From contig NZ_RBIM01000005.1 of the NCBI RefSeq assembly GCF_003634045.1, forward strand, positions 334,193-398,192: a DNA stretch of 64,000 nt, given 5' to 3'. The first letter of the stretch is position 1, and each line of letters begins with the position of its first letter. Of this stretch, positions 17,363 to 25,973 are shown piece after piece. The translations under genes were made by a program, and so were the position numbers. This DNA comes from Maricaulis maris (GTDB lineage Bacteria; Pseudomonadota; Alphaproteobacteria; Caulobacterales; Maricaulaceae). A model generated the notes under the pieces. The model ran no database searches. It had not been told where the DNA came from and saw nothing but the letters and a program-made list of their open reading frames with translations.

Positions 17363-18787
17363 ATGCCCACGAAGTCGTTTTTCCATGAGGATCGCCTCTT
17401 TCCCGCCGACCCGGTCGTGCGGGGTATTGCTCGTGAGCTGCATGCCTCGGTGCGCGATCTGCCGATTGTCTCGCCGCATGGCCATACCGATCCGCGCTGG
17501 TTCGCGAGCAATGATGCCTTCGACAATCCGACCGCGCTGTTGCTGGCGCCGGACCACTACATTTTCCGCATGCTCTACAGCCAGGGTATCCGGCTCGCCG
17601 ATCTCGCCATTCCCGATCGCCAGGGTGTCCCGGCGACCGATCCGCGCGCGGCCTGGCGCTTGTTTGCGTCCAATTTCCATCTCTTTCGCGGCACGCCGTC
17701 AGCCATCTGGCTGAGCCATGTCCTGGTCGAGGTGTTCGGCATTGAGGACCGGCTCGATGCGGCGACGGCCGATGCGGCCTATGACAGGATTGATGCCGCG
17801 CTCAAGACCCCGGAATTCCGTCCGCGCGCCCTGTTCGATCGTTTCAATATCGAGCTGATCGCGACCACGGAGTCTCCGGTCGACACGCTTGAGCATCACC
17901 ACGCCATCGCCAGTTCCGGCTGGACCGGCAAGGTCGTCACGGCCTACCGGCCCGACCCGGTCATCGATGCCGACCACGAAGATTTTTTCGCGTCGCTCGA
18001 AGCCTTTGGCGACATCACCGGCGAGGATGTTTTCAACTGGGATGGTTATCTCGCTGCCCACCGCCAGCGGCGGGTCGACTTCATGGCCGCCGGCGCGACG
18101 TCAACCGATCACGGCCACCCCACCGCGCGGACCGCAGATCTCGACCGGGGTGAGGCAAAGGCCCTGTTCGACCGCATCGTCAGTCGCAAGCCAGCAGCTG
18201 GTGATGCGGAATTATTCAGGGCCCAGATGCTGACCGAAATGGCGGCGATGAGCCTGGAAGATGGTCTGGTCATGCAGATCCATCCCGGCAGCCATCGCAA
18301 TCACAATGGACCGCTGTTCGCCAGCCATGGCCGCGACAAGGGTGCCGATATTCCGACGAGCACCGAATATGTCGAGGCCCTGCGTCCGCTCCTCAACCGG
18401 TTCGGCAATGAACCGGATTTTGGCTGCATTGTCTTCACCCTCGACGAGACCAGCTATTCGCGCGAACTCGCGCCGCTGGCCGGTCATTATCCGGCGCTGA
18501 AGCTGGGGCCGGCCTGGTGGTTCCACGACAGCCCGGAAGGCATGATGCGCTTTCGCGAGCAGACCACCGAGACCGCCGGTTTCTACAACACGGTCGGCTT
18601 CAATGACGATACCCGCGCCTTTCTCTCCATCCCGGCCCGTCATGACGTGGCGCGACGGGTGGATTGCGCCTTCCTGGCGCGGCTCGTGAGCGAGCACCGG
18701 CTCGGCCTCGACGAGGCCCATGAGACCGCCCGCGACCTCGCCTATAATCTGGTCAAACAGGCCTACAAACTCGACGCTCAAAACTGA
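17363..18787 (+). CDS. uxaC: Glucuronate/galacturonate isomerase (uronate isomerase)
   Basis: 474 residues, the usual UxaC length, and an amidohydrolase-superfamily barrel. IVSPHGHTDPRWF near residue 36 carries the metal-binding HxH, with further family segments IHPGSHRNHN and GPAWWFHDSPEGM. It isomerises D-galacturonate to D-tagaturonate and D-glucuronate to D-fructuronate. First gene of a plus-strand operon with an RpiB-like isomerase (14 bp downstream) and kduD. The ribosome binding site is weak, but no better start is available before the conserved N-terminal region. A reductase for the keto-uronate product (UxaB or UxuB) is not in the window. Confidence 0.93.
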   Translation: MPTKSFFHEDRLFPADPVVRGIARELHASVRDLPIVSPHGHTDPRWFASNDAFDNPTALLLAPDHYIFRMLYSQGIRLADLAIPDRQGVPATDPRAAWRLFASNFHLFRGTPSAIWLSHVLVEVFGIEDRLDAATADAAYDRIDAALKTPEFRPRALFDRFNIELIATTESPVDTLEHHHAIASSGWTGKVVTAYRPDPVIDADHEDFFASLEAFGDITGEDVFNWDGYLAAHRQRRVDFMAAGATSTDHGHPTARTADLDRGEAKALFDRIVSRKPAAGDAELFRAQMLTEMAAMSLEDGLVMQIHPGSHRNHNGPLFASHGRDKGADIPTSTEYVEALRPLLNRFGNEPDFGCIVFTLDETSYSRELAPLAGHYPALKLGPAWWFHDSPEGMMRFREQTTETAGFYNTVGFNDDTRAFLSIPARHDVARRVDCAFLARLVSEHRLGLDEAHETARDLAYNLVKQAYKLDAQN

Positions 18788-18801
18788 GACAGGAAATCCC
18801 C

Positions 18802-19443
18802 ATGAAGATCGCGCTCATCATCGAAAACAGCCAGGCCGCCAAGAGCGGAATTGTCCACGATGCCCTGGCCACCGTGGCCGAGCCGCTCGGCCATCAGGTG
18901 CACCATTACGGCATGTATACGCCCGAGGATGAAGCCTCGCTCACCTATCCGATGAATGGCTTGCTGGCGGGCCTGCTGCTCAATTCCAAGGCCGCTGATT
19001 TCGTGGTCACCGGCTGCGGCACCGGTGTCGGTTCCAACCTCGCCTGCAACGCCATGCCGGGCGTGTTCTGTGGTCTCGTTGTCGATCCGACCGACGCCTT
19101 CCTGTTTGGCCAGATCAATGATGGCAATGCAATCTCGATGCCCTATGCCAAGGGCTTCGGCTGGGCTGCGGAACTCAATCTGCAGGACTGTTTCCGCAAG
19201 CTGTTCGAAAACGAGCGCGGAGCGGGCTATCCCAAGGAACGGGCCGCCGTCATGGCGAAAAACCGCGGCATTGTGGCGGAGCTGAAAGCGGCCTCCTGTC
19301 ACGACATGCTGACCGTGCTGAAGACGGTCGACCAGGACCTGCTGAAAGCGGCCATCGCCGGCGAGAAATTCCAGGAATACTTCTTCGCCAACTGCCAGGA
19401 CGACGCCATCGCCGACTATATCCGCACGGTGCTGGCCGCTTAG
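18802..19443 (+). CDS. RpiB/LacA/LacB-family sugar isomerase, probable DhuI-type unsaturated-uronate isomerase
   Basis: 213 residues of the RpiB/LacAB fold, with the conserved TGCGTGVGSNLACN loop around residue 70. Members of this fold isomerise sugar phosphates, but a branch known as DhuI converts 4-deoxy-5-keto-uronate (DKI) to DK-II and stands in for KduI in some bacteria. Here it is followed after 38 bp by kduD and preceded by uxaC under a uronate operator, and no KduI is seen. I therefore infer the DhuI role, without direct sequence proof. AGGAAA upstream of 18802 supports the start. It could instead be an ordinary pentose-phosphate isomerase recruited to this operon. Confidence 0.72.
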   Translation: MKIALIIENSQAAKSGIVHDALATVAEPLGHQVHHYGMYTPEDEASLTYPMNGLLAGLLLNSKAADFVVTGCGTGVGSNLACNAMPGVFCGLVVDPTDAFLFGQINDGNAISMPYAKGFGWAAELNLQDCFRKLFENERGAGYPKERAAVMAKNRGIVAELKAASCHDMLTVLKTVDQDLLKAAIAGEKFQEYFFANCQDDAIADYIRTVLAA

Positions 19444-19481
19444 GCCTTGCGCCCGAACGGCCGTGTGAAACGGAGAAACCC

Positions 19482-20237
19482 ATGAGCCAATCATTCGATC
19501 TCACCGGCAAGGTTGCCCTGGTCACCGGCGGCAATACCGGGCTTGGCCAGGCGATGGCGATTGCCCTGGCCCAGGCCGGTGCCGATATCGTCGTCGCTGG
19601 CCGGTCCAGCGCCGCCGAGACCGGTGAAGCGGTCGAATCCGCTGGCCGGAAATTCTACGAAATCAAGGCCGACTTCTCCGACCCGTCCTGTGTCGAGGGG
19701 GTGGTCGCTGCCACCGTCGAACAGGCGGGCCGGATCGATATCCTGGTCAACAATGCCGGCATCATCAAACGCAATGACGCACTCGATTTCACCCAGGATG
19801 ACTGGGACAGCGTCATGGACGTCAACATCAAGTCGGCCTTCTTCCTGTGCCAGGCCGCAGCCAAGCACATGGTCGCCCAGGGCAGCGGCAAGATCATCAA
19901 TATCGCTTCGATGCTGTCCTTCCAGGGCGGCATCCGGGTGGCGTCCTACACGTCTTCCAAGAGCGCGATTGCCGGCCTGACCAAGCTTCTCGCCAATGAA
20001 TGGGCGGCGAAGGGCATCAATGTGAATGCGATCGCGCCCGGCTATTTCGCGACAAACAACACGGCCGCATTGCAGGCTGACCCGGATCGCAACGAGCAGA
20101 TCCTGGGCCGCATTCCGGCCGGGCGCTGGGGCGACCCGTCCGACATCGGCGGCGCCGCCGTCTTCCTGTCTTCTTCGGCCGCAGACTATGTCCACGGCAC
20201 GGTTCTGGCCGTGGATGGTGGCTGGCTCGCCCGCTAG
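19482..20237 (+). CDS. kduD: 2-deoxy-D-gluconate 3-dehydrogenase (KduD, SDR family)
   Basis: 251-residue classical short-chain dehydrogenase. The cofactor motif TGGNTGLGQAM starts near residue 15, NNAG is near 90, and the catalytic S-Y-K appears as IASMLSFQGG then YTSSKSA. The C-terminal half (VNAIAPGYFATNNT) matches KduD, which reduces 2,5-diketo-3-deoxygluconate to KDG with NAD(P)H. It closes the uxaC operon, directly after the isomerase that would supply its substrate. GGAGAA precedes the start and a strong terminator follows. Many SDRs are similar, so the name rests partly on the operon. Confidence 0.86.
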   Translation: MSQSFDLTGKVALVTGGNTGLGQAMAIALAQAGADIVVAGRSSAAETGEAVESAGRKFYEIKADFSDPSCVEGVVAATVEQAGRIDILVNNAGIIKRNDALDFTQDDWDSVMDVNIKSAFFLCQAAAKHMVAQGSGKIINIASMLSFQGGIRVASYTSSKSAIAGLTKLLANEWAAKGINVNAIAPGYFATNNTAALQADPDRNEQILGRIPAGRWGDPSDIGGAAVFLSSSAADYVHGTVLAVDGGWLAR

Positions 20238-20263
20238 GCAAACAACTCCCGAACCTTCCCTCC

Positions 20264-20293
20264 AGCCGGCCCTTCGGGGTCGGCTTTTTTTTT
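20264..20293 (+). terminator. Intrinsic terminator after kduD
   Basis: A 9-bp stem (AGCCGGCCC with GGGTCGGCT, one G-T pair) closed by a TTCG tetraloop and followed by nine T residues. It ends the uxaC operon. Confidence 0.88.
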
Positions 20294-20524
20294 GGCTGTC
20301 GGACGCTCTTCCAGCGCTCGGCCTCCTTCGTCCTGTCGCCATTGGGAAGAAGAGGGCGCGGGTCATCACCCGGACGAGGAAAGGCGGCGGGACGCGAAGC
20401 GGCGAGGCGGAGCGGGTGACCGTTGGGCGGCGGCACAACGCGAGCGCATCCCACCCCTTCCGGCCCTTCGGGCCACCTTCGACGTCAAGGGGAAGGGTTT
20501 TTTGAGCGGGTTTGTCGCTCGACC
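20294..20524. other. Gene-free region between kduD and dctM with nested inverted repeats
   Basis: About 230 bp between convergent operons with no supported gene. Near 20455-20503 a 7-bp outer stem (CCCTTCC/GGAAGGG) encloses a GGCCC-TTC-GGGCC hairpin and ends in six T residues. It resembles a second plus-strand terminator or an intergenic repeat unit. Confidence 0.4.
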
Positions 20525-21805
20525 TCAACGCATCAGATTGACCAGACCCATGGACAGGGCGGGGAAATAGGTGACGGCCATCAGGGCGACGAACAGGGCG
20601 CCATAGAACGGCCAGATCGTCTTGACGGTCTCTTCCACCTTCACCTTGCCGATTGCGGCACCCACGAAAAGGACCGAGCCGACCGGCGGGGTGACCAGGC
20701 CGATGCCCAGATTGAGCATCATGACGACGCCGAACTGGACCGGGTCCATGCCGAGATCGACCACGATGGGCAGGAAGATCGGGGTGGTGATCACGATCAG
20801 TGGCGACATGTCCATGAAGGTGCCGAGCACCAGCAGGATCAGATTGATGATCAGCAGGATGAGGATCGGATTGTCGGTCACCGTGGTGATCAGGCTGGCC
20901 AGTTGCGAGGGCGCTTCCAAGAGGGCCAGCATCCAGCCGAAACCGGAGGCCGAGCCGATGATCAGCAGCACCATGGCGGTCGTCTTGACGGCCTGGATGG
21001 CGGCATCAAGGAAGGCGCGCGGGCCCATCGAGCGGTAGAGCAGGGCGGCGACCGCGACGGTGTAGAGCACCGCGACGGCGGAGGATTCGGTGGCCGTGAA
21101 AAAGCCACCGAGCACGCCGCCGACGATGATGATGGCGGTGAACAGGCCGGGCAGGGCCATGATGAAGGCGCGCAGGAACGCCATCCAGCCGGGGAATTCA
21201 CCCTTGGGATAGCCACGCTTCACCGCCACCAGCCAGGCGGCAACCATCAAGGTCGCACCCGTCAGGAGGCCCGGCACGATCCCGCCCACGAAGAGCTCGC
21301 CGATCGACACGCCGACGCCGGCAGCGGCAGCATAGATGATCATGTTGTGCGAGGGCGGGATCAACAGGCCGCAAACGGCGGAGGTCGAGGTCACGTTGAC
21401 GGCATAGTCGGCATCATAGCCGCGCTCGCGCATCATCGGCATCAGGGTCGAACCCATCGCCGAGACGCTGGCGATGGCCGAGCCGGAGACGGCCCCGAAC
21501 AACATCGACGCGCCGACATCGACCTGTCCCAGCCCGCCTCGTGATCGCCCGAAGGCGGCTTCCGCGACATGGACCAGGCGTTCGGCGATGCCGGACCGGT
21601 GCATGAGTTCACCGGCGAAGACAAAGAAGGGGATGGCCATCAGCGAGAAAATGCTCATCCCGCCCGCCATGCGCTGGAAGACGGCGATGGCCGGCATGTC
21701 CATCATGAAGAAGGTGATGAGGGTCGCGCCGAGCAGGGAGAAGGCAACCGGCACGCCGATGATCAGCAGGAAAACAAGGGTGCCGAGGAGGACTGACAAT
21801 TCCAT
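20525..21805 (-). CDS. dctM: TRAP transporter large permease (DctM)
   Basis: 426 residues with about 12 hydrophobic segments and the family segments IPFFVFAGELMHRSG, FGAVSGSAIASVSAMGS and IPPSHNMIIYA. It is the transport channel of a tripartite ATP-independent periplasmic carrier driven by a sodium or proton gradient. It starts 3 bp after the dctQ stop. With the binding protein and pectate lyase upstream on the same strand, the substrate is probably an (oligo)galacturonide or monomeric uronate; that is inference from context. Confidence 0.92.
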   Translation of the reverse strand: MELSVLLGTLVFLLIIGVPVAFSLLGATLITFFMMDMPAIAVFQRMAGGMSIFSLMAIPFFVFAGELMHRSGIAERLVHVAEAAFGRSRGGLGQVDVGASMLFGAVSGSAIASVSAMGSTLMPMMRERGYDADYAVNVTSTSAVCGLLIPPSHNMIIYAAAAGVGVSIGELFVGGIVPGLLTGATLMVAAWLVAVKRGYPKGEFPGWMAFLRAFIMALPGLFTAIIIVGGVLGGFFTATESSAVAVLYTVAVAALLYRSMGPRAFLDAAIQAVKTTAMVLLIIGSASGFGWMLALLEAPSQLASLITTVTDNPILILLIINLILLVLGTFMDMSPLIVITTPIFLPIVVDLGMDPVQFGVVMMLNLGIGLVTPPVGSVLFVGAAIGKVKVEETVKTIWPFYGALFVALMAVTYFPALSMGLVNLMR

Positions 21806-21808
21806 GGT

Positions 21809-22303
21809 TCAGGACTCCGCGTCGCCGGCAATGGCCGGATTGAGCTGTTCGAGAATATTTTCCAGCGCGAAGAGGCTGATCAACACGCCGCTGATCGGCA
21901 GCGGCAGATAGGCAAAGCCGCGCGAGATACCGAGCGTCGGAATGGCATGCTCCCAGGTTCGCAGGATCAATTCTCCGCCCCAAAAGGCCATGGCGCCACC
22001 GACCAGGGCGACGATGAGGTGGGACAGGAGTTGCAGGCGGTGCGGCCATCGGCCGGGCAGGTTGTCGGCGAAGGCGGATATCCGGATATGGAAACCTTCC
22101 TTGACCCCGGCCGCCGCGGCGAAACTGACAAACCAGATCATCAGGACAAGCGAGGCCTGTTCGGACCAGGACGGGCTGGCATTGAGCACATAGCGGGCGA
22201 AAACCTGCCAGCCGATGATCAGTGTCATGACCGCCAGGCCGATACCGCCGAGCAGCAGCAGTGACCGGCTGGCGAAATTGAGGAGATTGGCGAAAGCACG
22301 CAT
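21809..22303 (-). CDS. dctQ: TRAP transporter small permease (DctQ)
   Basis: 164 residues with four membrane helices, including an IIGWQVFARYVLNASPSW segment typical of DctQ. It pairs with DctM in the inner membrane. The start overlaps the stop of the binding-protein gene by one base (TGATG), so the two are translationally coupled. Confidence 0.9.
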   Translation of the reverse strand: MRAFANLLNFASRSLLLLGGIGLAVMTLIIGWQVFARYVLNASPSWSEQASLVLMIWFVSFAAAAGVKEGFHIRISAFADNLPGRWPHRLQLLSHLIVALVGGAMAFWGGELILRTWEHAIPTLGISRGFAYLPLPISGVLISLFALENILEQLNPAIAGDAES

Positions 22304-23286
22304 CAGGCATCGCCCCCGAGATTGCGGACATCCTCGACCAGGCGGCGTTGGACATCGGTGACCACGAAACGGTCCCAGACGCTTTCCATGCGGTCTGAAA
22401 AGGCGGTGATGTCACCGATCTCGTTCGCTTCCACGCCACCGGCCAGCACCCGTTCGCGCGCGTCGGAAACGCGGGCATCCCAGATTTGACGCATGACTGG
22501 CACACTGTCGCGGGCGGCCTGCTGGAAGATCGCCTGGTCTTCGCCGGACAAGCGGTCCCAGCGGTGTTTCGACATCACCAGGATTTCCGGTGCCATGACA
22601 TGGCGGCTGAGGCTGTAATAGCGCGCGGCCTCGAAATGACGGGTCGTCTCATAGGAGGGCCAATTGTTTTCGGCCCCGTCGATCACGCCCTGCACCAGGC
22701 CCTGATAGACTTCGCCGAAGGACATCGGGGTCGGGTTGGCGCCGAGCGCCTCGACCATGGCGACGTAGAGATCGGAGTTTTGCACCCGGATCTTCATGCC
22801 GCGCAGATCGTCCGGCGTGTTGATCGGGTGGCGGGTATTGTAAAAGCTGCGGGCGCCACTGTCGTAAAAGCAAAGTCCGACCAGCCCGTGCGGGCGCAGG
22901 GCGTCGAGAATGGCCTGGCCCGGCGCGCCGTCGAGCGAGGCGCGCATGTGGTCGATGGAGTTGAACAGGAAGGGCAGGCTGGGGACGATGGTCTCATTGG
23001 CGATCGAGTTGAGTGGCGCCAGATTGACCCGGTTGAGGTCGAGCGCGCCGAACACGGTCAGCTCCAGCGTGTCGCGTTCCGAGCCGAGCTGGGCCCCGGC
23101 GAAGATTTTCACCCGCTGACGACCGCCGGTGCGTTCCTCGACCATACGGGCCATGGCTTCAACGCCTTGGACTGTCGGGTAGTCAGCGACATGGGCGTCG
23201 GCGGAATAAAGCGGCCGGTCGGCTTGTCCGCAGCCGGCAACAGCCGCGGCCGCCCCCGTCGCGATGAGGTGTCTGCGATTGATCAT
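22303..23286 (-). CDS. dctP: TRAP transporter substrate-binding lipoprotein (DctP)
   Basis: 327 residues. The N-terminus MINRRHLIATGAAAAVAGC contains twin arginines and a lipobox with Cys at 19, so this is probably a membrane-tethered binding protein rather than a free periplasmic one. The DctP fold shows GAQLGSERDTLE, PLNSIANETIVPSLPFLF, GARSFYNTRHPINTPDDLRG and SFGEVYQGLVQGVIDGAENN; the arginine in KIRVQNSDLY is the usual carboxylate clamp. A carboxylate ligand such as a uronate fits. GGAGGG precedes the ATG. It follows the pectate lyase gene by 30 bp. Confidence 0.92.
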   Translation of the reverse strand: MINRRHLIATGAAAAVAGCGQADRPLYSADAHVADYPTVQGVEAMARMVEERTGGRQRVKIFAGAQLGSERDTLELTVFGALDLNRVNLAPLNSIANETIVPSLPFLFNSIDHMRASLDGAPGQAILDALRPHGLVGLCFYDSGARSFYNTRHPINTPDDLRGMKIRVQNSDLYVAMVEALGANPTPMSFGEVYQGLVQGVIDGAENNWPSYETTRHFEAARYYSLSRHVMAPEILVMSKHRWDRLSGEDQAIFQQAARDSVPVMRQIWDARVSDARERVLAGGVEANEIGDITAFSDRMESVWDRFVVTDVQRRLVEDVRNLGGDA

Positions 23287-23316
23287 GATCCCTCCCCAGG
23301 GTCTGGTCCGTGCCGG

Positions 23317-24831
23317 CTACTCAACGAGTCCGTTCAGCCAGTCCTCCAGTTCAGTATACCCGTTGCCGTCGGCGTCATGCGAGCCGTCTTGCGGATTTTC
23401 GGGGTCGAGACCGCGGGCGGTTTCCCACGCATCGGGCATGCCATCGCTATCGCTGTCGGTGCGCGCAGGCTCTGAAGGCAGGTCGGGCCAGCCACCGACT
23501 TCTTCCTCTGATGAGATGATCCGGCCTGTGCCGTTGAGCACGTCATTGATGATGCGTTGGTCGGCTGCGTCGCGCCAATGCGAGGCGCCGGCGCCCGCCA
23601 GGACCGCCGCATAGGCTTCGTCGGCGGTGTCGGTGCGGATGAAATCAGCCTCATAGGGCTCATCAACCCAGCTCAGATCATGCGCCGCCGAGCGCAGCAT
23701 GGGGCGTTGCTCGCGCAGCTCGCCATCCATCGTATTGCCGGAGAAATGGGCGCGCCCTGTTGTGTTGCGCATGTAGAAAATGACCGGGCCGAGCGTTTGC
23801 GGACCCTGGACATAGGCATTGTTGATGAAGTTGTAGTGCGCGACCGAGGCCGGATCGAGATCGGTGCCGGCGGCATGATGATAGTCGGTGCCTTCGCGCC
23901 CGTAGAGCGGGTCCTGGTTCAGACCAAGATGCTGGGAGGGGTCGAACTCGGCGCTGGCCGGGACCCAGTCCCAGAAGTCCGTCTCGGCGCCATGTCCCCA
24001 ATTGTAAAAGACATTATTGCGGAAATCGAGGAAGAGTCCGTCGGGATCGTCGAACGGTGTCGCGTAATTGCCGATGCGGGGCATGCGCGAGTTGTGGTTG
24101 GCCCACAGATTGTGATGCCAGGAATAGCGGGCGCCATTATTGCCGCGGATCAGGCTGCCATAGGCGCGGTCGCCCTTTTCATGACCGGCCTGGTAAAGGC
24201 CTTCGGCCATGATCGACCATTGCACCGTCAGATTGGTCAGGTGTTTCTGCCCTGGCGTGCCGCGATAACTTTGCGACGAGGACAGGGTCTCGTCGATCGC
24301 CCAGCTGGTCGAGACGTGGTCGAGAATGATGTCAGAGCCGCCGACGATCGAGATGGCGTCATCCTCGACATGGCTGGCGCCGCCGATCCGCGAGCGGATA
24401 TAACGGATCACCACATGATTGGCGTGCACCTGCAGTGGATAGTCGCGCAGGGCAATGCCAGCGCCGGGTGCCGACTGGCCGGCGATGGTGATGTAGTCAT
24501 TGAGCACCCGCAACGGGCTTTCCAGCTGGATCGTGCCGGAGACGGCAAAGACGATGGTACGCGGCCCGTCAGCCTCGACGCCTTCGCGCAGCGAGCCGGG
24601 ACCTGAATCGCCCAAGTGGGTGACCGTGTAAACGTCGCCGCCGCGACCGCCGCGGCTGAAACGGCCGAAGCCGTCAGCGCCCGGGAAGGCGATCTGCTGG
24701 CCGTCGGCCACGGTGGGCGGTGCAACGGGAGGCGCAGTGTCATCGGCAGAAAAGTTTGTGGTCAACGCATCAATGTGACCGCAACCAGTCGCCACGGCGC
24801 AAACGCCAACGAGCAAAGCGCTTCTGAACAT
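23317..24831 (-). CDS. Lipoprotein pectate lyase (PL1-like parallel beta-helix) with C-terminal TSP3-like calcium repeats
   Basis: 504 residues. A short signal with lipobox ATGC (Cys 17) suggests surface or periplasmic lipid anchoring. The right-handed beta-helix body starts at AFPGADGFGRFSRGGRGG and includes ILDHVSTSWAIDE and YSWHHNLWANHNSRMPRIG, matching pectate lyases of the PL1 type. The C-terminal 45 or so residues contain DSDSDGMPDAWE and DADGNGYTELEDWL, calcium-binding repeats like thrombospondin type 3 or dockerin. It would cleave polygalacturonate by beta-elimination to unsaturated oligomers. GGAGGAGAG supports the start at 24831. The gene leads the lyase-dctP-dctQ-dctM operon behind a regulon operator. 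Confidence 0.9.
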   Translation of the reverse strand: MFRSALLVGVCAVATGCGHIDALTTNFSADDTAPPVAPPTVADGQQIAFPGADGFGRFSRGGRGGDVYTVTHLGDSGPGSLREGVEADGPRTIVFAVSGTIQLESPLRVLNDYITIAGQSAPGAGIALRDYPLQVHANHVVIRYIRSRIGGASHVEDDAISIVGGSDIILDHVSTSWAIDETLSSSQSYRGTPGQKHLTNLTVQWSIMAEGLYQAGHEKGDRAYGSLIRGNNGARYSWHHNLWANHNSRMPRIGNYATPFDDPDGLFLDFRNNVFYNWGHGAETDFWDWVPASAEFDPSQHLGLNQDPLYGREGTDYHHAAGTDLDPASVAHYNFINNAYVQGPQTLGPVIFYMRNTTGRAHFSGNTMDGELREQRPMLRSAAHDLSWVDEPYEADFIRTDTADEAYAAVLAGAGASHWRDAADQRIINDVLNGTGRIISSEEEVGGWPDLPSEPARTDSDSDGMPDAWETARGLDPENPQDGSHDADGNGYTELEDWLNGLVE

Positions 24832-24930
24832 TCGTCTCTCCTCCCGGACGGTCGAGAATTGCCTCTGACCGCCTCCCATTCGTGCCGCTCATTGTTGCTT
24901 GCGGCTTGATCTTGAGGGAATACCGTGAAA

Positions 24931-24946
24931 AATGACACCGGTTTCC
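24931..24946. promoter_or_regulatory. Putative LacI-type operator between pectate lyase and hydratase genes
   Basis: AATGACACCGGTTTCC, one base different from the uxaC site. It lies about 100 bp from each of the two divergent start codons, so it may control both directions. Confidence 0.75.
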
Positions 24947-25042
24947 TTGTTTGGAACCGTAACCGATATCGAGTGAGGCGCAAGCCCCTTCGTCAGAGTA
25001 ACTCGCCGGCCGACAAGGCGAGGAAAATCAGGGAAAATCGAC

Positions 25043-25891
25043 TTGACGCCCAATCAGAAAACCATCTCGGAAGCCTTCATTGACGCACGTCAGGCGGGGG
25101 CCGGATTGCGCGACTATCCCGGTCAATTGCCGGCGACGCTCGCGGACGCCTACGCGATCCAGGACCAGTCCATTTCGCGCTGGCCCGATCGTGTTGACGG
25201 CTGGAAAATCGGACTGGTGCCGCCGGAGTTTCGCGGTCCTGTCGGTGCCGAGCGTCTGGTCGGTCCGATCTTTGCCAACCTGATCCGTGATCACGCGATC
25301 GGCCAGGTCCATGACATGCCGGTTTTCGCCGATGGTTTCGCCGCGGTGGAAGCGGAATTCATCTTCGTGCTTGGCAAGCCGGTCCCGGTCGGCACCAAGA
25401 TCACGCCGGAACTGACCCGCGATGTGGCTGGCCGGCTTCATGTCGGCGTCGAGATCGCTTCGAGCCCCTTCCCGGGTATCAATGATCTCGGACCGATTTG
25501 CGTTGTGACCGATTTCGGCAATAATTTCGGCCTCATCGTCGGGCCGGAGATCGCCGACTGGCAGTCGCGCAGCTGGGCGGATCTGCCGGCTCGGGTCGTC
25601 ATCAATGGTGATGAGGTCGGCGCGACCACCGCTTCTGCCTTGCCCGGCGGGCCGATCGGCGCGCTCGAATTCATCCTGCGCCTGATGCAGGAACGCGGGA
25701 TCGCGCTCGACGCGGGCAGCCATATCTCGACCGGCGCCGTGACCGGCGTCCATCAGGCCAAGGTGGGTGATACCAGCCGCGTCAGCTTCGGTGAGTTCGG
25801 CGAGATCGAGCTCGGCCTGTCTCCGCTCCGCTCCGACTGGCTTGGCCTGCCGGCAGGGCAACGGGCTGCGGTGCGCCCCACCGGCTCTTAG
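25043..25891 (+). CDS. FAH/2-keto-4-pentenoate hydratase-family protein in the uronate regulon
   Basis: 282 residues of the fumarylacetoacetase/hydratase fold. AVEAEFIFVLGKP and HVGVEIASS carry the three acidic metal ligands typical of the family; GAVTGVHQAKVGD is near the C-terminus. Related enzymes hydrate or cleave 2-keto acids. I take the TTG at 25043 as start since AGGG precedes it by 9 bp and no ATG lies before the conserved region. The divergent operator shared with the pectate lyase operon suggests action on a keto-acid from uronate breakdown, but I cannot name the substrate. Aromatic catabolism, the usual setting, has no other gene here. Confidence 0.78.
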   Translation: MTPNQKTISEAFIDARQAGAGLRDYPGQLPATLADAYAIQDQSISRWPDRVDGWKIGLVPPEFRGPVGAERLVGPIFANLIRDHAIGQVHDMPVFADGFAAVEAEFIFVLGKPVPVGTKITPELTRDVAGRLHVGVEIASSPFPGINDLGPICVVTDFGNNFGLIVGPEIADWQSRSWADLPARVVINGDEVGATTASALPGGPIGALEFILRLMQERGIALDAGSHISTGAVTGVHQAKVGDTSRVSFGEFGEIELGLSPLRSDWLGLPAGQRAAVRPTGS

Positions 25892-25973
25892 GTGTTGCGT
25901 CCCCGGGGCGTGCAGACAGGTCCCGGAAACGGTGCTACCTGTCTGGCAACGCAGTGTTTCGGGGGAGAAATCG

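Noticed and set aside
19029..19037. ACCGGTGTC inside the rpiB-like gene as a sixth operator
   Set aside because: Only part of the core matches, and the bases encode the conserved GTGVGS loop.
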